Shown: positions 23,702-32,447 of the stretch, one piece after another
How the letters are laid out: each line of letters begins with the position of its first letter
Numbering within the stretch: the first letter of the stretch is position 1
DNA from: Pirellulaceae bacterium
Lineage (GTDB): Bacteria; Planctomycetota; Planctomycetia; Pirellulales; Pirellulaceae
NCBI GenBank assembly: GCA_018402565.1
Contig: JAGYIQ010000001.1
Span: forward strand, 1,106,904 to 1,170,903
Length of the DNA: 64,000 nt
Direction of reading: 5' to 3'
The notes under the pieces: model-generated
Seen by the model: the letters and a program-made list of their open reading frames with translations, nothing else
What the model was told of the DNA's origin: nothing
The model's database searches: none
Translations under genes and position numbers: made by a program

Positions 23702-26490
23702 TCAAGCTTTTTGGACCGCCGCGTCGGCTTCTTCCTTTGGCAACGAGTGGCTTGGTCTGCTCCCTTCGTAAAGCTTCTTGAAGAGGTACTCCACCCGTTG
23801 CCGCTCGCTGGTGAACGGCTGCGGCCGGTGGCACTCATCTACCGCCCGGTCCAGTTCTTGGTGGGCCTTGGCCAAAAACCGCCAGGCATGGCGAGGGGAC
23901 TGCAGAGCGTGGCCAACGTGGCGTCCGGAAACTGAGCCGCGAAAGCGTCCAGCAACTGCTTGGGCTTTGGCTTCGACCCAGCCTGGGCAGCTTGCTTATC
24001 TGGAGACGTTTGGGGGCCAGGGGAAGTTGTTGTAGACGAGTTGCGGAGTAGCGGCTGGAAGGGACCTCTCTCTAGCCGATCTGCACAAACGACTCGCAGG
24101 TCTCCAACCGCATGGCGCATCATAGATGTCAAAACTCCGAACTGAAAACAGTTGCGTTAGAAGAATAGCCGAGCAAACTGTCTGACAACGTATAAATACA
24201 GACGGACTCGAAAAACGCAAACGGGATATATCGGACGCAATCCAGAAGTGCGCCTAGGAATCAACAGGAATGGCTTCTTTAGGCTGTCGGATTTTTTGTG
24301 CAAAAGCGTTTGGGATATTCGCGGCCTCGCGAGTTGCCTTGCCGCTGTTCTTTCCTGAATTCGCTCACCTTCTTATCCGTCTGGTTATTAATGTGATTTG
24401 GCGATAAGCTCCGGCGGGGCATCGACAAGCCACAATAATTGATTTAGAAATTTTCCATTCAAGAATTGATCCGGGCGCTCAATAACTGACGGACAAACGG
24501 CTTGGCTTCCGGGCAATTGCAATAGCACTTCCATCTTTGGGCATCCACGATAAGATCACATCGTTCGCTGGCTTGCTTCCGTACAGAAATGGTTGAACAT
24601 CGCAATTGGTTTGATCAAAGCACGCGATATCTGGACCCTCGATAAGATATGGCGATATGTTACTGGCGGCTGCCGCGCTACCATGCCGTTGTCGATCGAA
24701 TACAGATATTTTTCCCGCTTGTTTTCGAGAACTGGACAATCACAACATGCACGTGTGCCCTGCCCCCGCTCCTTCGCTTTTCCATTCAATGTTGAAATGC
24801 AAGATTATGGGAAAAATTCTGAGCCAGAAAGCCCGCCCCAAACTACAGAGACTTGCTCTCCTTGGTTAACGCTATTTGTGGAAACAAACCAATATCGATA
24901 GTATTGTCACCGACGTAATCGGCCGCCCGTAAATACACCAATTTGCTACGTAGTCAATTGATCCCGCCCCGCGAACTCCATACCATTATCATGGTTTCTT
25001 TCGGAGTTTGGTTTGACTCATTGCGTTTGCCGACAAAATGGTGGCTCGAAGATAAAGCTGCACTCTTCGGACAATACGTGATTCCAACTGGTTTCATGGC
25101 ATTGGCACAGGTGATATGGGTGGACTTTTTGAGTGGCAGTCTTACAAAGTACCTCAAACTGCCTGCTGATTTTCAAATTCATCTGATGGTCCACTGTCAC
25201 ATGGCGACCTCCCGCAAATCCGGGAGCAGGCCACTCATCACCTCTGATCCCGTAGAACTGATCAGACGCCGACCATAGTATTGGAGTGACATGTTCCAAT
25301 GCCTTTGCGTGACCCCTTTGACTTCGTAGATTCTTCTCAGATCTCCAGCTCGACAACCCAACTCCCATGGCGACAACCAGAAAATTTCCGCAGCCGCAGG
25401 CTGGACCAATAGTTTTAGGTCAGCAAGTTTGGCGTGAAGATCTTCGCCCCTGTCATTGGTGCCCGCTGCGTTTAGCTCCTCTTTAGGCCGTCGAGAAACA
25501 GGGCCGATGACCTTGAGATGTCGCGTTCACTGGTGTAGTGGGAAGCGCCGACCTGGCGGCGTTCTGGCTGGATCCACACGATTGTGCCCAAGCGCCAAAG
25601 ACGGCGGGGAAATCTGCGACCACTGAAGCTCGTGCAGGCCAGTAGTTGGTCCCGCATTTCACGGTTGAAGGCGGCGAAGGCCCAGGTGCCTGAGAAGAGT
25701 TCGCCATTGACGTGGTGGCAGCTCAGCCAGCTCCTCCAACAGGTTGGACTGCCGCCGCTTGTCTTCCGTATCTGTTCAGGACCCGAAGAACTGTGACAGC
25801 ATACACCCAGGTTGCATTGCCGGGGACTGTGGTTTTTGGATGTAGAGCCGAAAGGCGTTGTGGGAAAAGATACCAGTGTCTTCGGCGAACAAGCAGAACA
25901 GGACGCGGACCGTTATCTGTTCCAGTGTGACCCTTGTAGCCGCCTGCTTCCAATTTGTCGTGCAGGCGGCCCATGATCTCGACCGCTTTCAGGTTGATCG
26001 GATCTTCCGGAGCCAGTGTTTGCTGCTTGTAGCCGGGGATGAAAGCAAACTTGTCCACGTGCTTGTAAGAAGTCCGCGACAGTTGGAAGTGGAACCCGTG
26101 CCCGCCTCCAGATCTCGCACAGTGGCCACCGACTGGAAATTGGACAGTAGGACGTGGCGGGGTTCCTGTCCTGACGTCCGGGCGTTGACCAGGTCTTGGA
26201 TGTATTGAAGGCGCTTGGGAGGCCGCCTTGCTGAGATCCTTCCCCTGCCGCTCTTGTGCTCTAGCCAGCAACATGCCGCGCCAGAACAGGTCGATGTACC
26301 CGTACCGGCCGGGAGAGCCCTTGACCGGTTCCCTTCGAAACTGGCAACCACGCGACGTTTGGATGCCAAATACCTTGGAAAAAGTCGTCCCAGAAGGACT
26401 TGGCTTCGGCTTCCTCGCGGGTCTCTTGGGGAGTATTCACTGCGAGAAATTGACTGCGTTGGAGCGGATTTCGTTCCAGGACAGAGGCAT
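23702..26490 (-). pseudogene. MmeI-like DNA methyltransferase / restriction enzyme, heavily decayed
   Basis: Read from 26490 to 23702 the pieces follow, in order, the class I SAM-dependent DNA methyltransferase family related to MmeI (single-polypeptide restriction-modification): WNEIRSNAVNFSQ (26484), EEAEAKSFWDDFF, YGYIDLFWRGMLLA, DKFAFIPGYKQQT and AVEIMGRLHDKLEAGGYKGH, GELFSGTWAF..NREMRDQLL (~25710), ASHYTSERDI, RRIYEVKGVTQ, DHQMNLKISRQF, SEECSFIF(E)PPF (motif IV region, normally NPPF), VYNNFPWPPNVS, FPDATLATLCSPLAMP and finally KAHQELDRAVDECH with PFTSERQRVEYLF. Order and spacing are kept across 2.8 kb (intact length would be ~930 codons), but the frame changes more than ten times and stops abound. 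The gene is dead. Confidence 0.85.
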
Positions 26491-26843
26491 GGTGATGCTT
26501 TCTGGACGGTAGCAAGAGTGACGGAAAGGACCGGCGGGCGGCCCGCCAAACGCGCAGTCAAGTCTGACGGGGTGATCTCGACCAGCTCCCGCAGCTCGTT
26601 AATCTCGGCGTCGCGACGGGCGCGGATGCCGCGGACGAAGTCCATGGATTCGCTGGTCTCGGCGACCTCCAGCAGTACGAATCGCTCGTTGGGGCGGAGA
26701 GGGTTCCGGTCGAGGGCCAACCGCATGGCGTCTGCGCGGGAGGCGGCGATGACGGCGTCGACCATCCGCTTACGAATGCGGCGAAAAATCTTGTTGGGCG
26801 TACCGTCTCGTAAAACGACAAAAATTTGTGGGTTGATGGCCAT
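25989..26843 (-). CDS. Hypothetical protein; C-terminus runs into decayed DNA
   Basis: ATG 26843 with AAGGA upstream. The first ~115 residues look genuine: MAINPQIFVVLRDGTPNKIF, a basic RIRKRMVDAVIAASRADAM helix and RFVLLEVAETSESMDFVRG. After about residue 118 (26490) the frame runs out of phase through the methyltransferase relic to 25989, so the last 165 residues are probably read-through. The real gene is likely ~115 residues, its stop lost. No family recognised. Confidence 0.45.
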   Translation of the reverse strand: MAINPQIFVVLRDGTPNKIFRRIRKRMVDAVIAASRADAMRLALDRNPLRPNERFVLLEVAETSESMDFVRGIRARRDAEINELRELVEITPSDLTARLAGRPPVLSVTLATVQKASPCLCPGTKSAPTQSISRSEYSPRDPRGSRSQVLLGRLFPRYLASKRRVVASFEGNRSRALPAGTGTSTCSGAACCWLEHKSGRGRISARRPPKRLQYIQDLVNARTSGQEPRHVLLSNFQSVATVRDLEAGTGSTSNCRGLLTSTWTSLLSSPATSSKHWLRKIRST

Positions 26844-26932
26844 AATAGGAGTCCTTTCAGGCATGAATGAACTGCCGTCGTCCGCACAGGTGGGACGATC
26901 GGCGGGGTGATTTGGCTTTGGTGAGGGGAAAG

Positions 26933-27229
26933 TTACTTGGTCGGGGGTTGCTTGTCAGTTTTGGCTGGCTTGGATTTTACCAGTTTTCGTTTTGCGGCTG
27001 ACAGTTGCTGGGGCGATAATTCCGCCAGGACTTCATTCGCAGCACGATTGACGTGCAAGGCGATAAATTCCGTGGCGGGGATCCCTGTCACTTGTGCCGC
27101 CAGACGCCAGCGGTCCCAGTCGGCTTGCTCGACGACGCCGATGCTGCGTTTCTGCCTGGCTTGGCGTATCTCCGGCGGAAGTGGCGGGCGCCCCATCCGG
27201 GTAATGACTTGGCGTTTCTTCGGTGGCAT
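26933..27229 (-). CDS. Small basic DNA-binding-type protein (98 aa)
   Basis: ATG 27229. Begins PPKKRQVITRMGRPPLPPE, an AT-hook-like GRP sequence, then a helix (DWDRWRLAAQVTGIPATEFI) that resembles a ribbon-helix-helix or CopG-type second helix, and ends in a lysine-rich tail (KRKLVKSKPAKTDKQPPTK). A plausible small DNA-binding or antitoxin-type protein, although no partner toxin is visible beside it. It is in the same run as the helix-turn-helix genes. Confidence 0.55.
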   Translation of the reverse strand: MPPKKRQVITRMGRPPLPPEIRQARQKRSIGVVEQADWDRWRLAAQVTGIPATEFIALHVNRAANEVLAELSPQQLSAAKRKLVKSKPAKTDKQPPTK

Positions 27230-27252
27230 TTGTGGTGTCCTTGGTTGGTGCG

Positions 27253-27591
27253 TTACTTGTGCCCGGTGGCTTCCAGGAGCCGCCGGAGTGTGTAGGCGTT
27301 GACCTGCATTTCGGCGGCGATCGTGGTCATGGGTGTGCCGGCAGCGAGTCGCTGGGCGACTTCGGCGGCCAGGTCCTCCAGCGTCCGAGTCGTGCCGGAC
27401 GTTTGCAGGAGCAGTCGGCCCAGGACTCCCAGGCCCAGGCCGCTCTGCTTGATGATTCGGCGAATGGTCGAGTCGCTGAGGCCCAGCGTTTCGCTGATTT
27501 GCTGCACGGTTTTCCCTGCTTCGTACAGCTTGACGACTCGCGCCGCGGCTTGCGGATCGGTCGGGTGGCGCCCGCGTTTCTTGGGTGTCAT
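27253..27591 (-). CDS. Protein of two tandem helix-turn-helix units (112 aa)
   Basis: ATG 27591 to 27253. Residues ~14-50 form one helix-turn-helix (RVVKLYEAGKTVQQISETLG, then LSDSTIRRIIKQSG) and residues ~75-112 a second (AAGTPMTTIAAEMQVNAYTL). Both follow the resolvase/transposase HTH pattern (A/S-x-x-x-IA..L..S..T(I/V)RR.L). It is a shorter sibling of the five-unit protein encoded immediately upstream (27603-28439). No catalytic domain is present. Confidence 0.75.
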   Translation of the reverse strand: MTPKKRGRHPTDPQAAARVVKLYEAGKTVQQISETLGLSDSTIRRIIKQSGLGLGVLGRLLLQTSGTTRTLEDLAAEVAQRLAAGTPMTTIAAEMQVNAYTLRRLLEATGHK

Positions 27592-27602
27592 TTGTGGTGC
27601 CC

Positions 27603-28439
27603 TCATTTCTTGCGTTTCGGGCGGGTTTGTCGCGTGGCGGCGTCTTCGCGGACGGTGCGTACCACGTAGTATTCCGTCACGGAAACTTGCGGGGCGATCT
27701 GCCGCATGGGAACTCCCTCCCGATGTAACCGAAGAATGAGCTTTCGCGTGGTGGCCGGTATTTCTTTCCGCTTGATGCCGCGTCGGCTGCGAAGGTCGAA
27801 TCCATTCTCTTTCAGTAGGCGACAAATGACCGAGAAGGAACGTTGCAGCTTGGCCGCCACTTGATGTGCGGTTAGACCTCGCTCGTAGAGCCGGACGGCC
27901 TGGGTAACTTCTTGCGGTGTTGGTGGTGGGCAAAAGGGGCCTGGCGGTCGCATCGGGACGCCTTGTTCCTTCAAGATTCGTATGATCAACTGCCGCTTCA
28001 CTCCGGTCTGAGCAGTGATCTCGTTCACGGAAGCACCCGATTTGAACAGGCGGGTAATGCGTTTGCGGTCACTGGCGGAGTAATCGTGAATGCTGTCGCG
28101 TAGACGGAATCGCTGCACGCCGACCGCGGCCAGCAAGCGGCGCACGGCATAGTCGGTGACTTGCATTTCGGTGGCGAGTCGGTCGACAGTAGTGCCCGAG
28201 TGGAACCGATCCGCTACTTGGGCGGCGAATGATTCGATCGTTTGGCCCTTTTCGCCGAACTGCCGTAGCATCCGGTTGAGAACGCCAAAGGACTGGCCGT
28301 GCCGTTTGAGCTGCTTCCGCACGAACGAATTGCTGATGCCTTCGGCCTGGCATATCTCACGCACACTTGCCCCTGCTTGGTAACGGGCGACGATCCGATC
28401 GCTGATCTGTGGGTTGTTCGCCGGTCGTGGCTTTGGCAT
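27603..28439 (-). CDS. Protein of five tandem helix-turn-helix units (278 aa)
   Basis: ATG 28439 to 27603. The protein is almost wholly helix-turn-helix repeats with a ~45-55 residue period: ARYQAGASVREICQAEGISN (unit 1), SGTTVDRLATEMQVTDYAV (2), FKSGASVNEITAQTGVKRQL (3), ERGLTAHQVAAKLQRSFSV (4) and REGVPMRQIAPQVSVTEYYV (5). Each matches the Hin/resolvase HTH motif, and each is followed by a short basic linker. There is no recombinase, kinase or other domain. Arrays of this kind can bind long or repeated DNA sites. Function unknown; the gene ends 12 bp before the two-unit sibling begins. Confidence 0.75.
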   Translation of the reverse strand: MPKPRPANNPQISDRIVARYQAGASVREICQAEGISNSFVRKQLKRHGQSFGVLNRMLRQFGEKGQTIESFAAQVADRFHSGTTVDRLATEMQVTDYAVRRLLAAVGVQRFRLRDSIHDYSASDRKRITRLFKSGASVNEITAQTGVKRQLIIRILKEQGVPMRPPGPFCPPPTPQEVTQAVRLYERGLTAHQVAAKLQRSFSVICRLLKENGFDLRSRRGIKRKEIPATTRKLILRLHREGVPMRQIAPQVSVTEYYVVRTVREDAATRQTRPKRKK

Positions 28440-28443
28440 TGGA

Positions 28444-28836
28444 CTAGTCCTCCAGTCCTTCTTCGCGGGTGTACTCGGCCAACTGAAACTTGACGTCCAG
28501 GAGAGCGAGGGGCTGTCGGACCGATTCTCGCTCGACCCCGGACGCCAGGCGGGTGAACAAAAACCGATCACCATCGCGAGGGGTTGGGAGTCGGGCCTTG
28601 TCCACGCGGCGTACCGTTCGGCCAGAAATCTGGGTCAATAGTGCCGCGGTGGTGCCCATATGGACAGCCGACATGACCTGCCAGTCTTCGCTATCGTAAG
28701 CATGGCGAATGATGCGGGCGGCTTCCTCGGCGGGGATCCGGCGCACGTCGTAGTTTCCGACAAAGATCGGGAGCGGCAGTGTCACAAGGTAAAGGGTCGG
28801 CAGATCGTCACGTTCTCGGGTAAGTTGGGTTCCCAT
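28444..28836 (-). CDS. Possible DUF1874 (STIV B116/AcrIII-1-like) protein (130 aa)
   Basis: ATG 28836. The 130 residues have the DUF1874 order: an N-terminal strand LYLVTLPLPIFVGNYDVRRI, EEAARIIRHA helix, SAVHMGTTAALLTQISG (family: SAIGHxxTAxLLxxLxG), then GDRFLFTRLASGV and a C-terminal strand LDVKFQLAEY. In this family some members (AcrIII-1) are ring nucleases that degrade cyclic tetra-adenylate and block type III CRISPR. Here the catalytic GH is replaced: the histidine is one position earlier (VHMG for IGHE), so activity is doubtful. Similarity is by eye only. Confidence 0.45.
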   Translation of the reverse strand: MGTQLTRERDDLPTLYLVTLPLPIFVGNYDVRRIPAEEAARIIRHAYDSEDWQVMSAVHMGTTAALLTQISGRTVRRVDKARLPTPRDGDRFLFTRLASGVERESVRQPLALLDVKFQLAEYTREEGLED

Positions 28837-28914
28837 TGGGGTTTAATCTCTGGTTGGCTTGGACTTCGGGTTGGGGTTCAATTTTTTGGGTGGGTGGCCG
28901 TAATAGGCCGAGTT

Positions 28915-29448
28915 TCAGGGACTGGTCCAGCCTAGGGAACGGGCCTTGGCTAGGATCGAGTCTTCGTGCTCGCGGTCCCACGTGGCGCCCGAGGGTGTGC
29001 TGTTGGACCAGTCGTCCCATTCGGCAATCGGTACCAAGGCGACTTTTGGAATTGCTCGGGTATGCAGGATTGGCTCATTGCCGAGCAACGGGTCTTCGCC
29101 TGGGTCAATTCTCATGCGGTCAATTTGCGGCTCGCCATCGTCGTCAATTGTGATCCGCATGGGGCCGGTGTGGTCGCCGCTGGTGTCTTGCTGGTATTTC
29201 CCGGACTCGACGCCGGCCAAGACCCAGCCAAGGGTCTCTTTGTGTCGGTGACATTCGTTGAGCAAGACTTCCACATAAGTTGTGCTGGCGTAGTTGCGGC
29301 AGCGGAAGTTCCAGTCGTCGCCCGCCCGAAGGTCTCGGACGCGGGGTTCTGGCTCGCCGTCGCTCCACTGCCAGGCGTTGCGGCCTGTGCGGATCAGTCG
29401 GCCGCCCAGTACGGAGACCGGCGGGGGCGGGTCTGGGTGAATTGTCAT
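28915..29448 (-). CDS. Hypothetical protein (177 aa)
   Basis: ATG 29448. An acidic, Asp/Arg-rich 177-residue protein with Trp-rich patches (WQWSDGEPEPRVRDL, AEWDDWSNS). One possible beta domain VEVLLNECHRHKETLGWVL. No family recognised. It lies between the DUF1874-like gene and a small protein, and is followed upstream by a terminator-like hairpin (29496-29573). Confidence 0.6.
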   Translation of the reverse strand: MTIHPDPPPPVSVLGGRLIRTGRNAWQWSDGEPEPRVRDLRAGDDWNFRCRNYASTTYVEVLLNECHRHKETLGWVLAGVESGKYQQDTSGDHTGPMRITIDDDGEPQIDRMRIDPGEDPLLGNEPILHTRAIPKVALVPIAEWDDWSNSTPSGATWDREHEDSILAKARSLGWTSP

Positions 29449-29495
29449 GGGGCTAATTCCAGGTGCTGCGATGATTTCTCGGGTTTGAATCAGTG

Positions 29496-29573
29496 AAAAA
29501 TGCCCGCCGGGGATAGGGGGTGCCTGACTGACGGCTTGCGCAGGCCAGTCACGCGAATGAGGCCCCGGCGGGC
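29496..29573 (-). terminator. Large stem-loop with T-run on the minus strand
   Basis: Outer stem GCCCGCCGGGG (29502-29512) with CCCCGGCGGGC (29563-29573) and an inner stem TGACTG (29525-29530) with CAGTCA (29545-29550). On the minus strand the stem is followed by ATTTTT (A-run 29496-29500 plus T29501). A terminator for the upstream (29586-29804) gene is likely. Confidence 0.65.
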
Positions 29574-29585
29574 GTGGGGTACATG

Positions 29586-29804
29586 TTACACAAGCAGGGC
29601 TTTGGCGTCGCTACCGTCAGCCAGTAGATCGCCGAAGCGAATCGAATTGAAGGACCGTAGGTCAGCGAACGCCCAGGGGCAGGCAGCCATCAGCTCGTTC
29701 CACATCCATTCCGGGTCGTCCTGATGGTCAATCCAATTCCAGAGCCGGACGACCTGTTCCAGCGTGTGGCACTTGTCGCAAATACGTTGAAATCGTCGTT
29801 TCAT
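29586..29804 (-). CDS. Small hypothetical protein (72 aa)
   Basis: ATG 29804. Begins MKRRFQRICDKCHTLEQVVR: one CDKC pair, then a Trp-rich helix (WNWIDHQDDPEWMWNELM). The CxxC may be half of a zinc site. No family recognised. Confidence 0.55.
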   Translation of the reverse strand: MKRRFQRICDKCHTLEQVVRLWNWIDHQDDPEWMWNELMAACPWAFADLRSFNSIRFGDLLADGSDAKALLV

Positions 29805-29858
29805 TGGTTTTCGGTCCTATAAAAGGTAGGGGGATCGGTCGGGATCATTCGGCTGATG

Positions 29859-30074
29859 CTATTCGGTGTACGATACCGATACGGGCACCGGGTGGTCGTC
29901 AAACAGAATGAACCCTGCGACTCCGCGGCCGTGCAGTTTTTTGACGCCGAGCCGATAGGCTGCTCGGCGGACTTTTGCCTTACTGACGCCGAGCCGCTCT
30001 GCCGCCTCGGCAACGGTGCAGAATGCGCTGACAGTGACTTGCTGCTCTTCGGCCGTGATCAGTCGTGCGGTCAT
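29859..30074 (-). CDS. Small helix-turn-helix protein (71 aa)
   Basis: ATG 30074. TVAEAAERLGVSKAKVRRAA is an excisionase/MerR-type helix-turn-helix, followed by YRLGVKKLHGRGVAGFILFD, the wing. This is the common HTH_17 layout of excisionase-like or small regulatory proteins. It lies next to the decayed RadC-like gene. A role in integration or in regulating the cargo is possible but unproven. Confidence 0.65.
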   Translation of the reverse strand: MTARLITAEEQQVTVSAFCTVAEAAERLGVSKAKVRRAAYRLGVKKLHGRGVAGFILFDDHPVPVSVSYTE

Positions 30075-30120
30075 GGTCTAAACTCCTTCGCGTGTATGTG
30101 AAAAATGCCCCGGATAATCG

Positions 30121-30686
30121 CTACCGACCGCTTACCAACTCTAGTTCGGCCGTGAAGTTAAACCCCATCGCCCGCATCGAACGAGCGCGAAACCGATTGT
30201 CGGCATCGACACCCACGATGAAGTGATCCATGACGGGGATCCCAAGCAGCTGGCCGGCCTTGACCAGTCGTTCCAGTAACCGCCAAATCAGCCCCGCTCG
30301 GCATTAGATCCCCGGCTCGGGTGGGCTGGTGGATCAGAAAGATTGACCGCGCGTTCGCCATGATTGCAGCGGCAAATACTTCCCGCGGATGAACCAGACT
30401 AGAATCAAGCCACACCACGAAGTGATGGGGTGAAATCTAGTTGGCTGCATCTTGGTATCGGAGTGTCACGATCGCAAACACTTCCCGCGGTTCGTCTTCT
30501 AGCCTCGCTGTTGACAGATCGACTCTACCAGCCCTATTGCGCGCCATCGGTATCGTTTACTCGTTGGCGGTGGTAGTGAACGGTCCCAGATCGCACCAGG
30601 GACACGGAGTAACGCGGCAGGAGATACTTTGCCACAACGCGGCGAACGACTTGACCGGCTTCGACTTGCGTAACTGCTTGGCTCAT
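30121..30686 (-). pseudogene. RadC-like JAB-domain protein, frameshifted
   Basis: From ATG 30686 the pieces read: MSQAVTQVEAGQVVRRVVAK, EPREVFAIVTLRYQDAA, DSSLVHPREVFAAAIMANAR with SIFLIHQPT (family: LAHNHPSGD), then PSGADLAVTERLVKAGQLLG and PVMDHFIVGVDADNRFR. This is the JAB/MPN metal site and the C-terminal half of RadC-type proteins, with the LxHNHPSGD motif damaged (HQPTRAGD). At least three frame shifts break it, the clearest near 30290. RadC-like proteins are frequent phage/plasmid cargo of unclear function. Confidence 0.7.
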
Positions 30687-30883
30687 TGGTCCGATTCCTT
30701 ACTGAGTCTCTGCCCGAGTGAGCTTGGCCTAGATGGCCGTTGATTATCTCACCGGGCTTGCAATCATTCTATCGGCCGCTGAACTTTCCGTCAATACCGA
30801 AAGTAGGCTTGGCGTAGCTTTTGTTTGAATTACACCTATTTTACAGACGATTCGCCAACCAGAAAACTTTTCAGAATTATCAT

Positions 30884-31274
30884 CGGACACTTTGGAAACG
30901 GGAAACGTTGCAAAATGCAACACAAAAAACGGCTCAAATTTTTTGGGCGGAATGCTGTAATAGGGCCTGTTTTTAATGTTGCTCGCATGATGAATTGAGT
31001 GCTTGTTTCAAATGCTCTGGCATCATACTGGATTCGAATAAGCTGGCTGATCGCTCGCATCCGAAATAAGGCTAGAACCACTGGAAAACTTCATGTCGAA
31101 AATGGAAATGAACTAAACATTCCTGTCACTATTGCTATATTTGAATTTGCGATAATGGGCCTATTTTTAACCGTGGCACAATTGACGCCAACCGGCCGCG
31201 GCCGGCTGTTTCCGGTTGGCCGCCCGAAATAATATTTTCAAAATCCCGGCCGGACACTTTGGAAACGGGAAACG
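30884..31274. repeat. 24-bp direct repeat with variable-loop palindrome, left edge of the island
   Basis: CGGACACTTTGGAAACGG followed by GAAACG occurs at 30884-30907 and 31251-31274. Each copy is followed by a palindrome with a different centre: GTTGCA-AAA-TGCAAC after the first, ATTGCA-TTT-TGCAAC after the second. Between them is a near-repeat of AATGGGCCTATTTTTAA (31154) against AATAGGGCCTGTTTTTAA (30959). The AG/CT-poor island begins between the copies. The interval 30687-31319 has no gene I can support. Confidence 0.6.
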
Positions 31275-31319
31275 ATTGCATTTTGCAACAATCCAAAACC
31301 CGCCCGGGTGGCCGTGTCC

Positions 31320-31726
31320 GTGGCGTAATTGACGGGCGGCCGATTGGCCGGGCGTGGCGTGGTGGAGCGTTGGCCACGTTTGACGCGCGTTGGAGCGGTG
31401 GCGGGATCCCGTGGCCGCGTCCGTGGCACGATTGACGGGCGGCCGATTGGCCGGGCGTGGCGTGTTGGAGCGTTGGCCGCCGTTTGACGCAGTTGGAGCG
31501 GTGGCGGCGATCCCGTGGACGCGTTGGAGCGTTGGCCACGTTTGACGCGTTGGAGCGTTGGACGCGGTGGCGGGATCCCGTGGCCGCGTCCGTGGCACGA
31601 TTGACGGACGGCCGATTGGCCGGGCGTGGCGTGGTGGAGCGTTGGCCACGTTTGACGCGGTTGGAGCGTTGGGCGCGGTGGCGGGATCCCGTGGCCGTGT
31701 CCGTGGCATGATTGACGGGCGGCCAA
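31320..31726. repeat. Tandem ~105-170 bp repeats at the cassette's 3' end
   Basis: Units begin at 31320, 31423, 31592 and 31703 with GTGGCxxxATTGACGG(G/A)CGGCC and contain GTTGGAGCG and GGCGGGATCCCGTGG blocks. The second unit is longer by an internal partial duplication (ACGCGTTGGAGCGTTGGCCA). The array lies downstream of the DUF1257 gene, beyond its terminator. It reads open in several frames but shows no protein-like bias. Confidence 0.7.
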
Positions 31727-31759
31727 AACAAAACGGCCACCGCTTCCGCGGTGGCCGTT
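31725..31759 (-). terminator. Cassette terminator
   Basis: Perfect 12-bp stem AACGGCCACCGC (31732-31743) and GCGGTGGCCGTT (31748-31759) with a GGAA loop on the minus strand, followed there by TTTTGTTTTGG. It lies 41 bp beyond the DUF1257 stop (31800) and fits the end of the four-gene minus-strand cassette. Confidence 0.75.
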
Positions 31760-31799
31760 GGCGTTGTTCGAATTGTTGACCGTGTCCGCCTACAAAACG

Positions 31800-32447
31800 T
31801 TATAGGCGGTTTCTGTGGTTGTATTCCGGTTTCAACTCCGCTTCCGCTTCCCGGCCGATAAAATCGGCCAACGTGGCTCGCGCTTCCGTGGCAACCAACG
31901 CCACGGAATCCCACCGCGTCAACCGCGCCCCGATTTCGCCACGTCCAACCACCCGCCCGACCGGGTGGAAAACCCGTAAACCGTCGGCCGTCCGTTCTGA
32001 AATCCAACCAACGGACGCGGCCGCCAATTCCGCGGCCGTGATTGCATATTCCGCCCGCAACGTTTCAGCGTCCGCCACGTTCCCCCATCGGCCGTCATAA
32101 TCATCAAACGACAATTTCCCGGCCGCGTTGCAAACCAACGGGAATTCCCACCTGGCAATTCAAACGCAAACCCGGAATAGGTTTGACGGTTTCGGGTTTC
32201 CGCGTTTCGCCTCGTACAACGTCCAATCGCCGAAACCCAAAACCCGCCCGCCCAACGATTCAACCGCGGCCGTCAACGCGCCTAACCGTCGGAATTCCAC
32301 CGCCACGGAAACCGTAACCGATGAAACGGACGCGGAAACGCCCGCCAATCGAAACAACGCATTGAATCGGCAAACGTCAACCGCTTCAAACGTTGGGCAA
32401 GTGCGGGAACAATCAAAACCGGTTTTCACAATTTCCAAACGTTTCAT
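31800..32447 (-). pseudogene. DUF1257 (Ycf35-like) protein, frameshifted
   Basis: ATG 32447 opens MKRLEIVKTGFDCSRTCPTF. The reading then gives VEFRRLGALTAAVESLGGRV, LGFGDWTLYEAKRG, and after a frame change near 32150 NAAGKLSFDDYDGRWGNVAD and ITAAELAAASVGWISERTAD. This is the DUF1257 order: VEIKDLxALxAAxxxLG, then GELxYDNYNGRWG, then a Y-x-A-x-x-Ax-A helix and a (V)xEQTxEDGSI-type C-terminal strand. DUF1257 (Ycf35) proteins are small and of unknown function, often next to AAA+ ATPase genes in bacteria. At least one frameshift breaks it. It is the last gene of the AG/CT-poor cassette. Confidence 0.7.

Noticed and set aside
24943..25278. Plus-strand gene of 111 codons
   Set aside because: It lies across the methyltransferase relic and mirrors it; no ribosome-binding site or family.
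29856..30101. Plus-strand small gene
   Set aside because: Antisense of the minus-strand helix-turn-helix gene 29859-30074.
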